Assembly: GCA_029259605.1 (NCBI GenBank)
Contig: JAJDEV010000130.1
Coordinates: 1-50,042 of the forward strand
Origin: Planctomycetota bacterium
GTDB lineage: Bacteria; Planctomycetota; UBA1135; GCA-002686595
Direction of reading: 5' to 3'
DNA length: 50,042 nucleotides
Below the pieces are notes generated by a model. That model ran no database searches and was not told the DNA's origin. It was given only the letters and a program-made list of their open reading frames with translations. Both the position numbers and the translations under genes were made by a program. Positions 41,503 to 50,042 of this stretch are shown piece after piece (within the stretch, counting starts at the first letter, position 1; each line of letters begins with the position of its first letter).

Positions 41503-44500
41503 TCAGGGGTCGGAGAACGCGATGCCGAGGCTCGAGAGCTCGGCTTCGAGGCCCTCGTCGATGTCGTTCAGGAACGTCAGGCGCATCTGAAAGTAGCGCG
41601 CGGAGTCGATCTCCGCGATCGCAGAACGCCACTCCGCACCGGACGGGACGTAAGGCAAACTCAGCTCGCGCGGCGGCGTCTCGCGCGTGTCGATCGCGTT
41701 GCCGTACGCGTTCAGCGTGCGCGCATCGACTCCCGCGGTGGCGGCCCGGCCGGGCAACGCGGAGGCACCGCGGAAGTCGAGCACGACCCTGGACGACCCC
41801 GGTTGCTCGTCGTTCGACGGCGAGAGCACGGGCGTGCGGTAGACCGGGGCGCTGCGTTCGGTGTCGATCCAGACCGTGTGCGCGCGGCTCACGCGCGTCA
41901 CGACGTCGATCTGTCCGATGTAGAACGTGTTGTCGTCCGTGAGCGTCGTCGCGACTCCGGCGTTCGGCTTCGAACGCGGGTTGAAGCCACCGCGCGGCAC
42001 CAGCTCCGCATCGGGGTTGCGGCGCACGATCTGCCCGTTGGCGTTGACCCCACCGCTCGAGAAAACGCGAAAGCTCGGATGCGCCGACGAGTTGAGCGCG
42101 AGCGAGACGTCCAGCGGATTCAACCCGATGCCCGTGTCCGAGGGATAGCAACGGAACTCCATCAGCAGCGGGAGCCCGACGCTCGGCACGCCACCCGGCG
42201 GCCACATCGAGCCCAGACCGTTCGCCGGAAGCACGCCGACGGGCGGCCCGCTCTCGATGTCGAGCGGAACACCCGCGCCGCCGCGCCCGTCCACGATCGA
42301 CGACGCCGTGTCACGCCACGTGAACGTCGTCCAGGGAACTCCGGGCGTGCGGTTCACGGGATACGGCACGAGCGGAATGCCGCCTTCGCCAAGGAACACG
42401 TCGGTCGGTCGGATCCGGTAGCCGAGCGAGCGCTCGTGCACGACGGTCTGCGGCGACGCGTCGTCGGCGATGATGTTCTCGGCGAACGGAGTCGGCGCGC
42501 CGCGCAGCCCCGAGGTCGGGTGCATCACGAAGGGCGTCACGGGATTGAGCGCTTCGTCCGGCAGGAAGCGGCTGTGTGAGAGCAGCACTTCGAAGCGCTC
42601 GAAGTAGTCGTTCAACACGCCCCCGCCGACCGGCGCCCAGCTTAGCCCGTAGACGTCGAGGTCGAACTTCGACTCGTCCGCCGGGTTCCAGCCGAAGTCG
42701 CAGTAGCGCCACAGCGTCATCAACCGGCTCCCGAACGGTGTCAACGGCGTCTGCACGCCAAGCCGGAACGGGATCATCACCGACGGGACCGGGTGCGATG
42801 CGTTCGCGCCGTACGACGCGAACGACACGGCGCGCGGACGGATCACGCCACGCTCGTTGTCGAAGAAGACCTGGCCCCGGATGTCGTCGCTGACGCCGAC
42901 GATCGGATCCACGGGCGCGATCTCGTCGAGCGACGAGAAGCGCAGCACGACGCTGGCGTTCGACTCGGTCGGTGCGGACGCGTTCAGCTCGAAGTCGATC
43001 GGCGGCAGCGCATCGCGCAGCGCGTTGCCGGCGAGGTCCGTGAGCCCCTCGATGCGCAGGTGATAGAACTCCGCGAGACCGGCCGTGTGCTGGAGCGGCA
43101 GCAGCGGCGTGTACGCGAACGAGCGCGCGTCGCGCGACGCGGCGATCGAGCCGACGACGATGTTGTTCGAGCGCGGAAGCGTTCCGCGCGACTCTCCGCG
43201 CACGAGATAGAACGTGTCGAACGGCGACGCGGAGCGAGAGTCCATCGGCTCGCTGAAGCGCACCGCAACGCGGGCCGTCGTCGACACGCCGCGCGTCGGT
43301 ACGACGTCGGGCAGCGGCGAGAACGACACCCAACAACCGACGGGAACGGGGCTCGCCGCGTCGAACGGCGCGAACCGCACGCCGTTGCCGAACAGGCTCG
43401 ACACGGAAAGCGGAGCCGCGGACAGCGCGCGCACTCGCACGTCGACGACCGCGCCCGATTCCGGAGCGCGCGTGTCCTCCACGACCTCGAGGAACGTCCC
43501 GCCGACGGCGAGCGTATCGCCCGCGCTCAGCACGTCTGCGCACACCGACGCGAAGCGCACGTCGACGAGGAAGCCGAAGCCGAGCTCGCCGTCCGGATCG
43601 GGACGTACGTTCGCGACCGCGAGGCTCCACGACCCGATGACCTCGGGCGGTTCCAGGTCGAGCAAGAAGCCGCTGTTGAGGTCGCCGCCGTTGCCCGCGC
43701 GGAACGCGCGCACGACCTGTCGCTCCTCGCTCGCCACGCCGAACAGCGCGGCCGCGGGGCTCGCCGCGACGGGGCCATTGCCCTTCTCGGAGAGCGTCGC
43801 ACCGGAGAGCCCGCGCAGGAGCGCGAACTGTCCGGCCGCTTCGACGACGCGCGTGGGCAAGCGAATCGAGACGTTCGGATCTTCGCGCGCGGGGAGGCTG
43901 GCGGGCAGCCCCGACGGGTTCACCACGCCGGCGCCCGCGAGCGCCTCCGCTTCCGATACCGTCAGGTCCACGAGCACGCGCGTCGAATGGAACGCGCCAT
44001 CGACAACGCCGCCGTGGTTCGGGTCGAAGAGAATGCGCGCCGCGAACGGACGCGACGGTCGGTAGCCTTCGAACAGCTTCACGGTCTCGCGCAGCTCATG
44101 CGCCGCGCCGGCGTCGTCGCGCAGGCAGTCGCTGAAGCGCAGCACGACGCACGCGTTGCGCGGCACGAAAGAGAACGGCGCCGTGCCCGTGCCGTCGTCC
44201 GGCTTCGGCACGATCGGCGCGAGGTCACGTTGCGCCGCCTCGAGCAGCGCGACGAAATCGGGCGCGCGCGTCTCCGGCGCTTCGCCCGCGGCAGGGATCC
44301 GGCTCGGCCGCAGCACGACCAAGCGCGCGGCCTGCGTCGCGGGGTTCACTTCGAGCGAGTAGTCGACGCCGTCCGACTGCACGTCCTCGCGGACCACGAC
44401 GTCGCGCAGGATCGGGCGCGCGCCGCGCCGGCCGTGCTCGTCGACGTCGTACACGTCGACCAGTCGCCCCCATAGCGTCTCGATGCAGAACAGCGCGGAG

Positions 44501-44682
44501 GCGCGTCCGCCGCGGTGCGGGTCGACGAAGAACGCACCGGAACCGTCGGGCTTCTCGAGGAACTGACCGACGCGCTCCGCGTTCGCGACTCCGCCCTGCT
44601 TGCCCGCGCCGGCGGAGCAGGCGGCGAGCAGCGTCGCGAACACGCACGCGGCGCGGAGCTTCGTGGGCGGCGTCGTTCTCAT
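41503..44682 (-). CDS. Large Ig-like-domain lipoprotein, unknown function
   Basis: A 1059-residue lipoprotein (signal peptide, lipobox LLAAC near Cys22). The mature protein is beta-rich and secreted-looking. Two stretches resemble Big_5 / Ig-like domains: ARVAVRFSEPMDSRS with a following AGNALRDALPPIDFEL (about 485-590), and an earlier one around CVVLRFSDCLRDDAG (180-195). The rest includes many short strand-turn segments without recognised motif. It is probably a cell-surface or outer-membrane-anchored protein. The coupled genes downstream on the same strand suggest one transcript. No enzyme motif seen. Confidence 0.78.
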   Translation of the reverse strand: MRTTPPTKLRAACVFATLLAACSAGAGKQGGVANAERVGQFLEKPDGSGAFFVDPHRGGRASALFCIETLWGRLVDVYDVDEHGRRGARPILRDVVVREDVQSDGVDYSLEVNPATQAARLVVLRPSRIPAAGEAPETRAPDFVALLEAAQRDLAPIVPKPDDGTGTAPFSFVPRNACVVLRFSDCLRDDAGAAHELRETVKLFEGYRPSRPFAARILFDPNHGGVVDGAFHSTRVLVDLTVSEAEALAGAGVVNPSGLPASLPAREDPNVSIRLPTRVVEAAGQFALLRGLSGATLSEKGNGPVAASPAAALFGVASEERQVVRAFRAGNGGDLNSGFLLDLEPPEVIGSWSLAVANVRPDPDGELGFGFLVDVRFASVCADVLSAGDTLAVGGTFLEVVEDTRAPESGAVVDVRVRALSAAPLSVSSLFGNGVRFAPFDAASPVPVGCWVSFSPLPDVVPTRGVSTTARVAVRFSEPMDSRSASPFDTFYLVRGESRGTLPRSNNIVVGSIAASRDARSFAYTPLLPLQHTAGLAEFYHLRIEGLTDLAGNALRDALPPIDFELNASAPTESNASVVLRFSSLDEIAPVDPIVGVSDDIRGQVFFDNERGVIRPRAVSFASYGANASHPVPSVMIPFRLGVQTPLTPFGSRLMTLWRYCDFGWNPADESKFDLDVYGLSWAPVGGGVLNDYFERFEVLLSHSRFLPDEALNPVTPFVMHPTSGLRGAPTPFAENIIADDASPQTVVHERSLGYRIRPTDVFLGEGGIPLVPYPVNRTPGVPWTTFTWRDTASSIVDGRGGAGVPLDIESGPPVGVLPANGLGSMWPPGGVPSVGLPLLMEFRCYPSDTGIGLNPLDVSLALNSSAHPSFRVFSSGGVNANGQIVRRNPDAELVPRGGFNPRSKPNAGVATTLTDDNTFYIGQIDVVTRVSRAHTVWIDTERSAPVYRTPVLSPSNDEQPGSSRVVLDFRGASALPGRAATAGVDARTLNAYGNAIDTRETPPRELSLPYVPSGAEWRSAIAEIDSARYFQMRLTFLNDIDEGLEAELSSLGIAFSDP

Positions 44683-44699
44683 GGTCGCGGCGAAGGACG

Positions 44700-44705
44700 T
44701 AGGAT
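44700..44705 (+). promoter_or_regulatory. TAGGAT -10-like hexamer upstream of M28 gene
   Basis: A third copy of the TAGGAT hexamer, here 48 bases before the ATG at 44754, so the transcript would have a normal leader. The gap 44683-44753 is shared with the divergent lipoprotein gene. Confidence 0.3.
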
Positions 44706-44753
44706 ACCGCCGCAGACGAACTCCCGCGCCGCACGCCTCACCTCGACCGCCCG

Positions 44754-45698
44754 ATGCTTCGATTCCAACGCACCCTTTCGCGCACCTGCCTGCTCCTCGC
44801 CCCGCTGTGCGCGTCGCTGGTGGCCGCGCCTCAGGGTTCCTCGGTAGCGCAGGAAGTCGGCGGCAGGGCGTCGATCACCGCGGCCGAGCTTCGCGCGCAC
44901 GTCGAGCACCTCGCCTCGGACGCACTCGAAGGACGCGAAGCCGGAACGCCGGGAGGACGCCTCGCCGCCAAGTACATCGCCGGCGTCTTCGCGGCATCGG
45001 GGTTGAAGCCGGTCGAGGGCGCGGACGACCACTTTCAACGCTTCGAAGCGCAGGGCATCGAGACCGAGAACGTCGTGGGCTTCGTCGCGGGCTCGGACGC
45101 CGAGTTGACGCACGAGCTGATCGTCATCGGCGCGCACTACGACCACCTCGGCACGGATCCGCAGACAGGCGCGATCTTCAACGGCGCGGACGACGACGCC
45201 TCGGGCACGAGCGTCATGCTCGAAGTCGCGCAGGCCTTCGCACGCGCGGAGCCGGCGCCGAAGCGCTCGCTGCTGTTCATCGCCTTCGGCGCCGAGGAGA
45301 AGGGTCTGCTCGGATCGCGCCACTACGTCGAGGCGCCGCTCTTTCCGCTCGAACACACCAAGTGGATGGTGAACCTCGAGATGATGGCGCGCGGTGACGA
45401 GGGGCAGGTGACCGTGATGATGCTCTCGGAACTGCCCGACGACGTCATCGACTCGGTCGCGAACTCGGTGCTCGACGCGGGGCTCGACGTCGTCGACGGC
45501 GAGCGCGCGCACATCCGGAGCGGCGACCAGTTCCCGTTCTTCGACAAGGGCATCCCGATTCTGTGCTTCTACGGCGGCGACCATCACGCCGACTACCACC
45601 AGCCGACCGACACTGCGGACAAGATCCAGGCGCCGTGGATGGAGCAGGTGGCGCGCGCCGTGTTCGCGTCGGTCGAGGCGCGCGCGAACGCGGAGTAG
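44754..45698 (+). CDS. Exported M28-family zinc aminopeptidase
   Basis: A 314-residue protein with a signal peptide. It has all zinc-binding elements of M28 peptidases: His128 (GAHYDHLG), bridging Asp147 (GADDDASG), catalytic Glu181 with ligand Glu182 (GAEEKG), Glu209 (NLEMM) and a C-terminal His in DYHQPTDT. It should remove N-terminal residues from peptides in the periplasm using two zinc ions. No extra domains (PA or others) are present, so it is the short form. Confidence 0.93.
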   Translation: MLRFQRTLSRTCLLLAPLCASLVAAPQGSSVAQEVGGRASITAAELRAHVEHLASDALEGREAGTPGGRLAAKYIAGVFAASGLKPVEGADDHFQRFEAQGIETENVVGFVAGSDAELTHELIVIGAHYDHLGTDPQTGAIFNGADDDASGTSVMLEVAQAFARAEPAPKRSLLFIAFGAEEKGLLGSRHYVEAPLFPLEHTKWMVNLEMMARGDEGQVTVMMLSELPDDVIDSVANSVLDAGLDVVDGERAHIRSGDQFPFFDKGIPILCFYGGDHHADYHQPTDTADKIQAPWMEQVARAVFASVEARANAE

Positions 45699-45702
45699 CG
45701 AC

Positions 45703-48087
45703 CTACGCCGCCGGAAGCTCGCGCGCTCGCGCGTCTTCGGCGATGAAGCGCACGTGCGCCGCCGCGTCGTCCAACGCGCTATGCACGTCGCTCGCGCTCT
45801 CCCCCACCGCCCAGAGGAAGCCGGCGGTCGCCGTCGTGTCCCGCGGTAGACGCAGGCGCGCGCCGGGTGCGAGCGAGACGAAGCCGCGCACGATGCCTGG
45901 AGTGAGGAGCGCGTCCTCGAGCCCCTCGACGCGCTGGAGTCGTCCCGCGACGTCCGGGTAGAGCGCGCGCCACCCCGCGACGCGCGCATGCGTGCTCGCC
46001 AGGAAGCGCTCCGGATGCGCGTGCCCGGCGAGCGCGGCGAAGTGCGCGCGGAGCGGAGCCGCGCCGCTCGCGAGCTCGGTGAGATGGCCGGTGATCACGT
46101 CGCCCTGGAAGCGCGGACCGATCTCGAGCAGCACCGGACCGGCGTGCGTCCACACGACGTCGGCCTTGACCGGGCCGCGCTCGATGCCGAGCGCCCGCGC
46201 GCCGCGCTCGACGAGCGTGTAGCAGTGCGCCTCGTCCGCGTCGCTCAAACCGCTCGGCTGCACGCACGCGATCGGGACGTGCAGCGGCGGCGGCGAGAAG
46301 AAGCGCTGCATCGTTCCGCAGCCGCGGAACGCGCCGTCCGGCAGGAAGAGGCCGTTCACGTCGATGTGCGTCCCTTCGACGAGCTGCTCGACGACGACGC
46401 TCGCGGACACGGCGCGCGCCGCCTGCCACGCGGCGTCGAGCTCGTCCGCGCGCGCGACCGTTTCGACCCCGCGCGATCCCGAGCCGCCGGCGGGCTTCAG
46501 GATCACGGGCAGGCCGAGCTCGTCGACGAGGGCGCGCAGCTCGTCCGCATCCCGAACCGTCGCGCCGCGCGGAAGCGGCAGACCCGCCGTCCGCAGGGTG
46601 TCGAGCATCGCGCGCTTGTCGAGCGCGCGCGCGACGCACGCCACGCTCGGACCGGGCAGGTCGCGGGCCGCGCGCACGGCCGCGGCGGAAGCCAGGCCGA
46701 AGTCCGCGCCGCAGTGCACGCCGACGAATCGGAAGCGCGCGGACTCGCGGCGCGCGACCGCGACGATCCCCTCGACGTCCGCCCCACCGACGCGGTGGAA
46801 CGCCGCGGCGTGCGCGCGTCCGGGGCAGTCCGCGTTCGCGTCGGTGAGGACGACGTCGAGCCCGAGGGCGCGCGCGTGGGCGAAGCAGGGCAGCTGGAGC
46901 TCGCCGCCTCCGATCAGGAGTAACGCGCGCGGAATCGAGCGGGCGCCGCGCCGTGCCTCGAAACCGTTCGGCAGCACGCGCAGCTCGTCGTGCGACGAGA
47001 GCTCGCGCTGGAGCAGCTCGTGCCCGTCGGCCGCCGTCGCGGGGTGAACGACCGGGCGACGACGCGCGGCGAACAAGAGCGCGGGATGCGCGCGCTCATC
47101 GACGCGCGCGAGGTCGGTGCTCGAGGCGTCCGCACGCGCGCCGCAGGCCACGCGCACGACCTCGCGGAAGTACTCCAAGTGCGGGTCGGCGGCGGGCAGG
47201 AGCTCGTCGGCGATGCGGTCGCCACCGAGGTCCGCGTGCACCTCGATGATGTGCGCCTCGCCCGACGGCGTCACGCGCGCGCACAGGATGAGGATCGCGT
47301 CCACGTCGGGGAGCGCCGCGGCGAACGCTTGCACGATCGCGCGCGTGGCATCGACGCCGGCCGGCGGAAGCGCCGTGGGCATGCGGACCGCGATCGGCAC
47401 GACCGATCCGTCCGCCGCGAAGCCGAGCACTTCGTCGTAGACGGCGAGCGCGCGCGCGCGACCGCGAGCGCAGTGGAACACGCAGGCGACGTCGATGCCG
47501 TCGACGTACGCCTCGACCTCCACGATGCCGTTGAACGAGGACTGCGCCGCGCGGTCGATCGCGGCGCGTACGTCCTCCGCGCGGTCGACGCGCCGGACGT
47601 CGCGCTTTCCGACGACCGTGTAATCCGGCTTCACGACGAGCGGCGGCGCGAGCGACGTCGCTCCGCCTTCCTCGACGCGCTCTCCGCTCGGCATCGGGAA
47701 GCCGTGGCGCTCGCAGAAGTCGCGCAGCGCCGACTTCGACGTGCCGATCTGCACCGCTTCCGGAGTCAGGCCAGGCAGGCCGAACTCGGTCGCGATCGCT
47801 GCCGCCGTTTCGAGCGCCTTGCCCGTCGTTCGCGCGACCACTCCCACGAATTCCACCTCGGGAGCGAGCGCGTGCAGCTCCGCGATGACGCGCTCCGCGT
47901 CGTGCGTGCTCGCCACGATCGGGTGGTCCGCGGCGCGCAAACCGGGAACGGTCGCGTCGCGGTCGACGACGACGACGTCGAGCCGCTCGGCGCGCGCCGC
48001 CGCGATCAAAGGAAGCTGCTGCGCACCGCCACCGATGCAAACGACGGCGCGCCGGCCCGCGGCACGCTTGGGGAGCTCCGGATCCAC
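45703..48087 (-). CDS. Tandem ATP-grasp ligase
   Basis: A 794-residue cytoplasmic protein made of two similar halves, about 1-385 and 386-794. Each starts with a Rossmann-like preATP-grasp segment (RAVVCIGGGAQQLPLIAAA; RALLLIGGGELQLPCFAHA) followed by an ATP-grasp fold. In half 2 the ATP loop is KPAGGSGSRGVETV and the metal site LLEIGPRFQGD. In half 1 the loop is altered (KPDYTVVGKRDV) and the metal site is IIEVHADLGGD, so half 1 may be degenerate or differently specific. The class fits amino-acid or dipeptide ligases. The start is a GTG with GGGGAGG upstream; it is divergent from the RtcB-like gene. Confidence 0.85.
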   Translation of the reverse strand: MDPELPKRAAGRRAVVCIGGGAQQLPLIAAARAERLDVVVVDRDATVPGLRAADHPIVASTHDAERVIAELHALAPEVEFVGVVARTTGKALETAAAIATEFGLPGLTPEAVQIGTSKSALRDFCERHGFPMPSGERVEEGGATSLAPPLVVKPDYTVVGKRDVRRVDRAEDVRAAIDRAAQSSFNGIVEVEAYVDGIDVACVFHCARGRARALAVYDEVLGFAADGSVVPIAVRMPTALPPAGVDATRAIVQAFAAALPDVDAILILCARVTPSGEAHIIEVHADLGGDRIADELLPAADPHLEYFREVVRVACGARADASSTDLARVDERAHPALLFAARRRPVVHPATAADGHELLQRELSSHDELRVLPNGFEARRGARSIPRALLLIGGGELQLPCFAHARALGLDVVLTDANADCPGRAHAAAFHRVGGADVEGIVAVARRESARFRFVGVHCGADFGLASAAAVRAARDLPGPSVACVARALDKRAMLDTLRTAGLPLPRGATVRDADELRALVDELGLPVILKPAGGSGSRGVETVARADELDAAWQAARAVSASVVVEQLVEGTHIDVNGLFLPDGAFRGCGTMQRFFSPPPLHVPIACVQPSGLSDADEAHCYTLVERGARALGIERGPVKADVVWTHAGPVLLEIGPRFQGDVITGHLTELASGAAPLRAHFAALAGHAHPERFLASTHARVAGWRALYPDVAGRLQRVEGLEDALLTPGIVRGFVSLAPGARLRLPRDTTATAGFLWAVGESASDVHSALDDAAAHVRFIAEDARARELPAA

Positions 48088-48226
48088 GTCCTCCCCATCG
48101 ACGTCCCTCCGGAAACCCCTGAGCGCTTTCCCGCGCGCTCCGCGTTCAAGCGCCCGGCGGAAAGCTCCGATGAGGCCTGCGGTCTCCTCGCTCCGTTCCT
48201 ACCGCCGCGCCCGGCCGGACCGCCCC

Positions 48227-49747
48227 ATGAGCCTCGATCCCTCCATCGTTCCCGACACCCAGCCGAAGCAGACGGCCTCGCCCGCCTCGCTCCTCGCCCG
48301 CGACGACGACGCGCCCGCGGTCGACGAAACCGCGGAGGTCGCGGCGCCGGCGCCGCTCGAGTTCGACGCCGAAACCACGACGATCAAGATCTACCTGGAG
48401 GAGGACCTCTTCTCGCCCGACGTCGTCGACCGCCTGCGCGTCATCGCGGACCACAACCGCCTGACGCATCCGCTCGTCGGGCTGCCCGACATCCATTACA
48501 AGACAGGCAACTTCATCCCGACCGGCACCGCGGTCGCGACGGATCCGGACCGCATCGTTCCGGCCGCGATCGGCAACGGCACCGGCTGCGGGTTCTGCGC
48601 GGTGAAGCTCGACAAGCGCCGGGACGACCTCGCGCCCAACGAGCTGCACGAGATGTTCACGCGCTTCATGGAGCGCATCCCGATCCATGAGAGCGACGAA
48701 ACGCTCACGCCGGCCGAGATCGATCGCGCGTTGGCCGAGGGCGTCGACAGCGTCGAGGACCTGAGCGAGGACGAGCGCGCGTGCATCGACTTCCACGGGA
48801 ACATGTTCCGCGACAAGGACCTTCAGGAGGAGCTCGACTTCGCGTCGTACTTCCCGAAGGAGAACTACACCAAGGCGGCGCGCGACCTCGGTCGACTCGC
48901 CGCGGGCAACCACTTCGTCGAGCTCGTCGAAGTCGCGACGATCTTCGACGTCGAAGTCGCGGAGTGGTTCGGCGTGCGCGAGGGCGACCTGATGCTCACG
49001 ATGCACGCCGACGGCAACCACGTCTCGAACATCGGCAAGACGTTCACGCCCTACAAGACGTTCCGCAACTGGGCGCGCATCAAGCAGGAGCTGTCGAAGG
49101 TCGCGTTCCACATGCGCTTCTACAAGCACCCGTTCTTCTACGGGAAGCAGGACGAGCTGTTCACGCTCCCGACGGACTCGAAGGCGGGCAGGCGCTTCGT
49201 CTCGTTCGCGAAGGCGTCCGCGAACTTCGGCTTCATGAACCGGCTCAAGCTGCGCGAGAAGCTCTCGCGCGCGCTCGAGGAGCAAAGCATCGGCTCGAAA
49301 CTGTTCCTGGACAGCGTGCACGACACGCTGTCCTTCGAGGAGGACCTGTGGGTCCACCGCACGGGCGCGTCCGTCGCACGGCCGGCCGCGCAGCAGACGA
49401 CGCCGCTGTACCAACGCTACGGCAAGCCGCTGCTCCTGCCGTGCGCGCTCGGGCTCAACTCGTTCCTGATGGTGCCGGGCTCGGGCGTTCAGCACACCTA
49501 CGGCTCGGTCAACCACGGCACCGGCCGCATCGTCGACCGCACCCAGGCGAGCGGCTTCACGCGCGAGGACATCGACCGCTCGATGGACGAGCGCGACGTC
49601 GCGCTCTACAGCAAGGGCACGTTCAACATCACGCGCGAACACAACTCGACGTTCAAGAATCCCGAGCGTGTGCGCTCGGTCGTCGAAGGGCTCGACCTCG
49701 CACGCGTGTTCGCCGAGCTGAAACCGCTCGCGGTCATGAAGGGCTAG
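48227..49747 (+). CDS. Divergent RtcB-family RNA ligase
   Basis: A 506-residue protein that aligns by eye with RtcB along its length: LPDIHYKTGNFIPTGTAVA, PAAIGNGTGCGF, AAGNHFVELVE, the His in MHADGNH, DSVHDTLSF, WVHRTGASVARP and VNHGTGR, with the guanylylated histidine at about His430 and the final MKG. The metal-binding Asp of the canonical VDIGCG loop is Gly118 here, while Cys121 is retained, and the HSGSRG loop is replaced by HADGNH. It is therefore an RtcB paralogue whose activity may differ from tRNA or RNA end joining. Its TAG stop is inside the CTAG that opens the palindromic element downstream. Confidence 0.87.
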   Translation: MSLDPSIVPDTQPKQTASPASLLARDDDAPAVDETAEVAAPAPLEFDAETTTIKIYLEEDLFSPDVVDRLRVIADHNRLTHPLVGLPDIHYKTGNFIPTGTAVATDPDRIVPAAIGNGTGCGFCAVKLDKRRDDLAPNELHEMFTRFMERIPIHESDETLTPAEIDRALAEGVDSVEDLSEDERACIDFHGNMFRDKDLQEELDFASYFPKENYTKAARDLGRLAAGNHFVELVEVATIFDVEVAEWFGVREGDLMLTMHADGNHVSNIGKTFTPYKTFRNWARIKQELSKVAFHMRFYKHPFFYGKQDELFTLPTDSKAGRRFVSFAKASANFGFMNRLKLREKLSRALEEQSIGSKLFLDSVHDTLSFEEDLWVHRTGASVARPAAQQTTPLYQRYGKPLLLPCALGLNSFLMVPGSGVQHTYGSVNHGTGRIVDRTQASGFTREDIDRSMDERDVALYSKGTFNITREHNSTFKNPERVRSVVEGLDLARVFAELKPLAVMKG

Positions 49748-49908
49748 CAGCCCGTGGTGAAACTCACGCCACCCTCGAACGGCGCTGGATCCGCGCTGCC
49801 TGCGTTCCGCTTCCTCCAAGGTTCCACCAATACGCGTCGTCAGCGCGCCTTGCCAGCCCGGATCCATCCCCCTCCGACGCTGGCGTGCGGTTCACCACGG
49901 GCTGCTAG
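49744..49908. repeat. CTAG-bounded palindromic element, second family (165 bp)
   Basis: Both ends read CTAGCAGCCCGTGGTGAA as exact 18-base inverted repeats; complementarity continues, less perfectly, for another 40 bases (CACGCCA and TGGATCCG shared). About 50 central bases are not paired and no open frame is present. The first CTAG contains the stop codon of the RtcB-like gene and the last CTAG is also the first base quartet of the next element. It differs in sequence from copies A and B but has the same design. Confidence 0.8.
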
Positions 49909-50042
49909 CCCGGGTGATTCATGAGGATGTGCGGCAGTAGCTGCAACTCGGTTCCTGCCGGTGCTTTGCGGGCGTTGGCCCCGGAGGCGACCTTGTCAGG
50001 TCGTCGAGGACGCCGACGTTCGCAAAGTGCCGGCAGGGGCCG
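49905..50042. repeat. CTAG-bounded palindromic element, copy B (cut by window end)
   Basis: It begins CTAGCCCGGGTGATTCATGAGG, nearly the same as one end of the copy at 9178-9360, and shares its centre (GGAGGCGACCTTG, GGTCGTCGA). The arms between end and centre are unlike copy A but complementary to each other (49951-49980 against about 50011-50040). From the symmetry axis the missing end should fall near base 50086, a total of about 182 bases, the same length as copy A. Confidence 0.75.

Noticed and set aside
1..50042. CRISPR arrays, tRNA and rRNA genes
   Set aside because: No regularly spaced direct repeats and no cloverleaf or rRNA signatures were seen by eye.

Overview
The window is very GC-rich and gene-dense. 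Nearly every gene has strong G/C third-position bias, and many genes are coupled through ATGA or TGATG overlaps. Signal peptides, lipoboxes, a TonB system with its receptor, an RND efflux system and an outer-membrane factor show a diderm bacterium. Sulfatase-like proteins, a type-1 copper protein with a C-terminal sorting-type tail and a secreted beta-helix protein would fit Planctomycetota. That assignment is inference from gene content: there is no rRNA or other marker gene here.

Layout. 1-951: non-coding, rich in inverted repeats. 952-3899: a three-gene cassette (carrier protein, adenylation enzyme, acyl-CoA-dehydrogenase-like flavoprotein) whose sequence points to pyrrolyl-2-carboxyl-S-carrier-protein formation from proline. 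3923-9181: two sulfatase-superfamily genes, the second a sulfatase / about 8 membrane helices / sulfatase fusion. 9178-9360: a CTAG-bounded palindromic element. 9362-12090: a DsbA/FrnE-type protein, a small HTH-like protein, a WD40 protein and two small exported proteins. 12100-19102 (minus): a heavy-metal RND efflux operon flanked by His-rich accessory proteins. 19310-24598: two exported alpha/beta hydrolases, a cupredoxin, a small membrane protein and a Sel1-repeat lipoprotein. 24595-36976 (minus): a block of nine genes consisting of beta-helix surface protein, helical-repeat protein, TonB-dependent receptor, DUF3450 protein, TtpC-like ExbB, ExbB, ExbD, TonB and TPR lipoprotein. It looks like a dedicated outer-membrane uptake machine. 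37238-41491: a small membrane protein, a frameshifted alkylmercury-lyase-family remnant, two GNATs, two convergent sulfotransferases and a small exported protein. 41503-49747: a large Ig-like lipoprotein, an M28 peptidase, a tandem ATP-grasp protein and a divergent RtcB-family protein. 49744-50042: two further CTAG-bounded palindromes, the last cut by the window edge.

The most unusual signals are (a) the CTAG-bounded palindromic elements, which abut genes so that the CTAG supplies the stop codon and whose arms differ between copies but stay self-complementary; (b) the proline-to-pyrrole cassette with no visible assembly-line partner; (c) the double-sulfatase membrane fusion; and (d) several genes whose start codon sits 6-8 bases after a -10-like hexamer, suggesting leaderless mRNAs. 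No tRNA, rRNA, CRISPR array or intact transposase gene was recognised.
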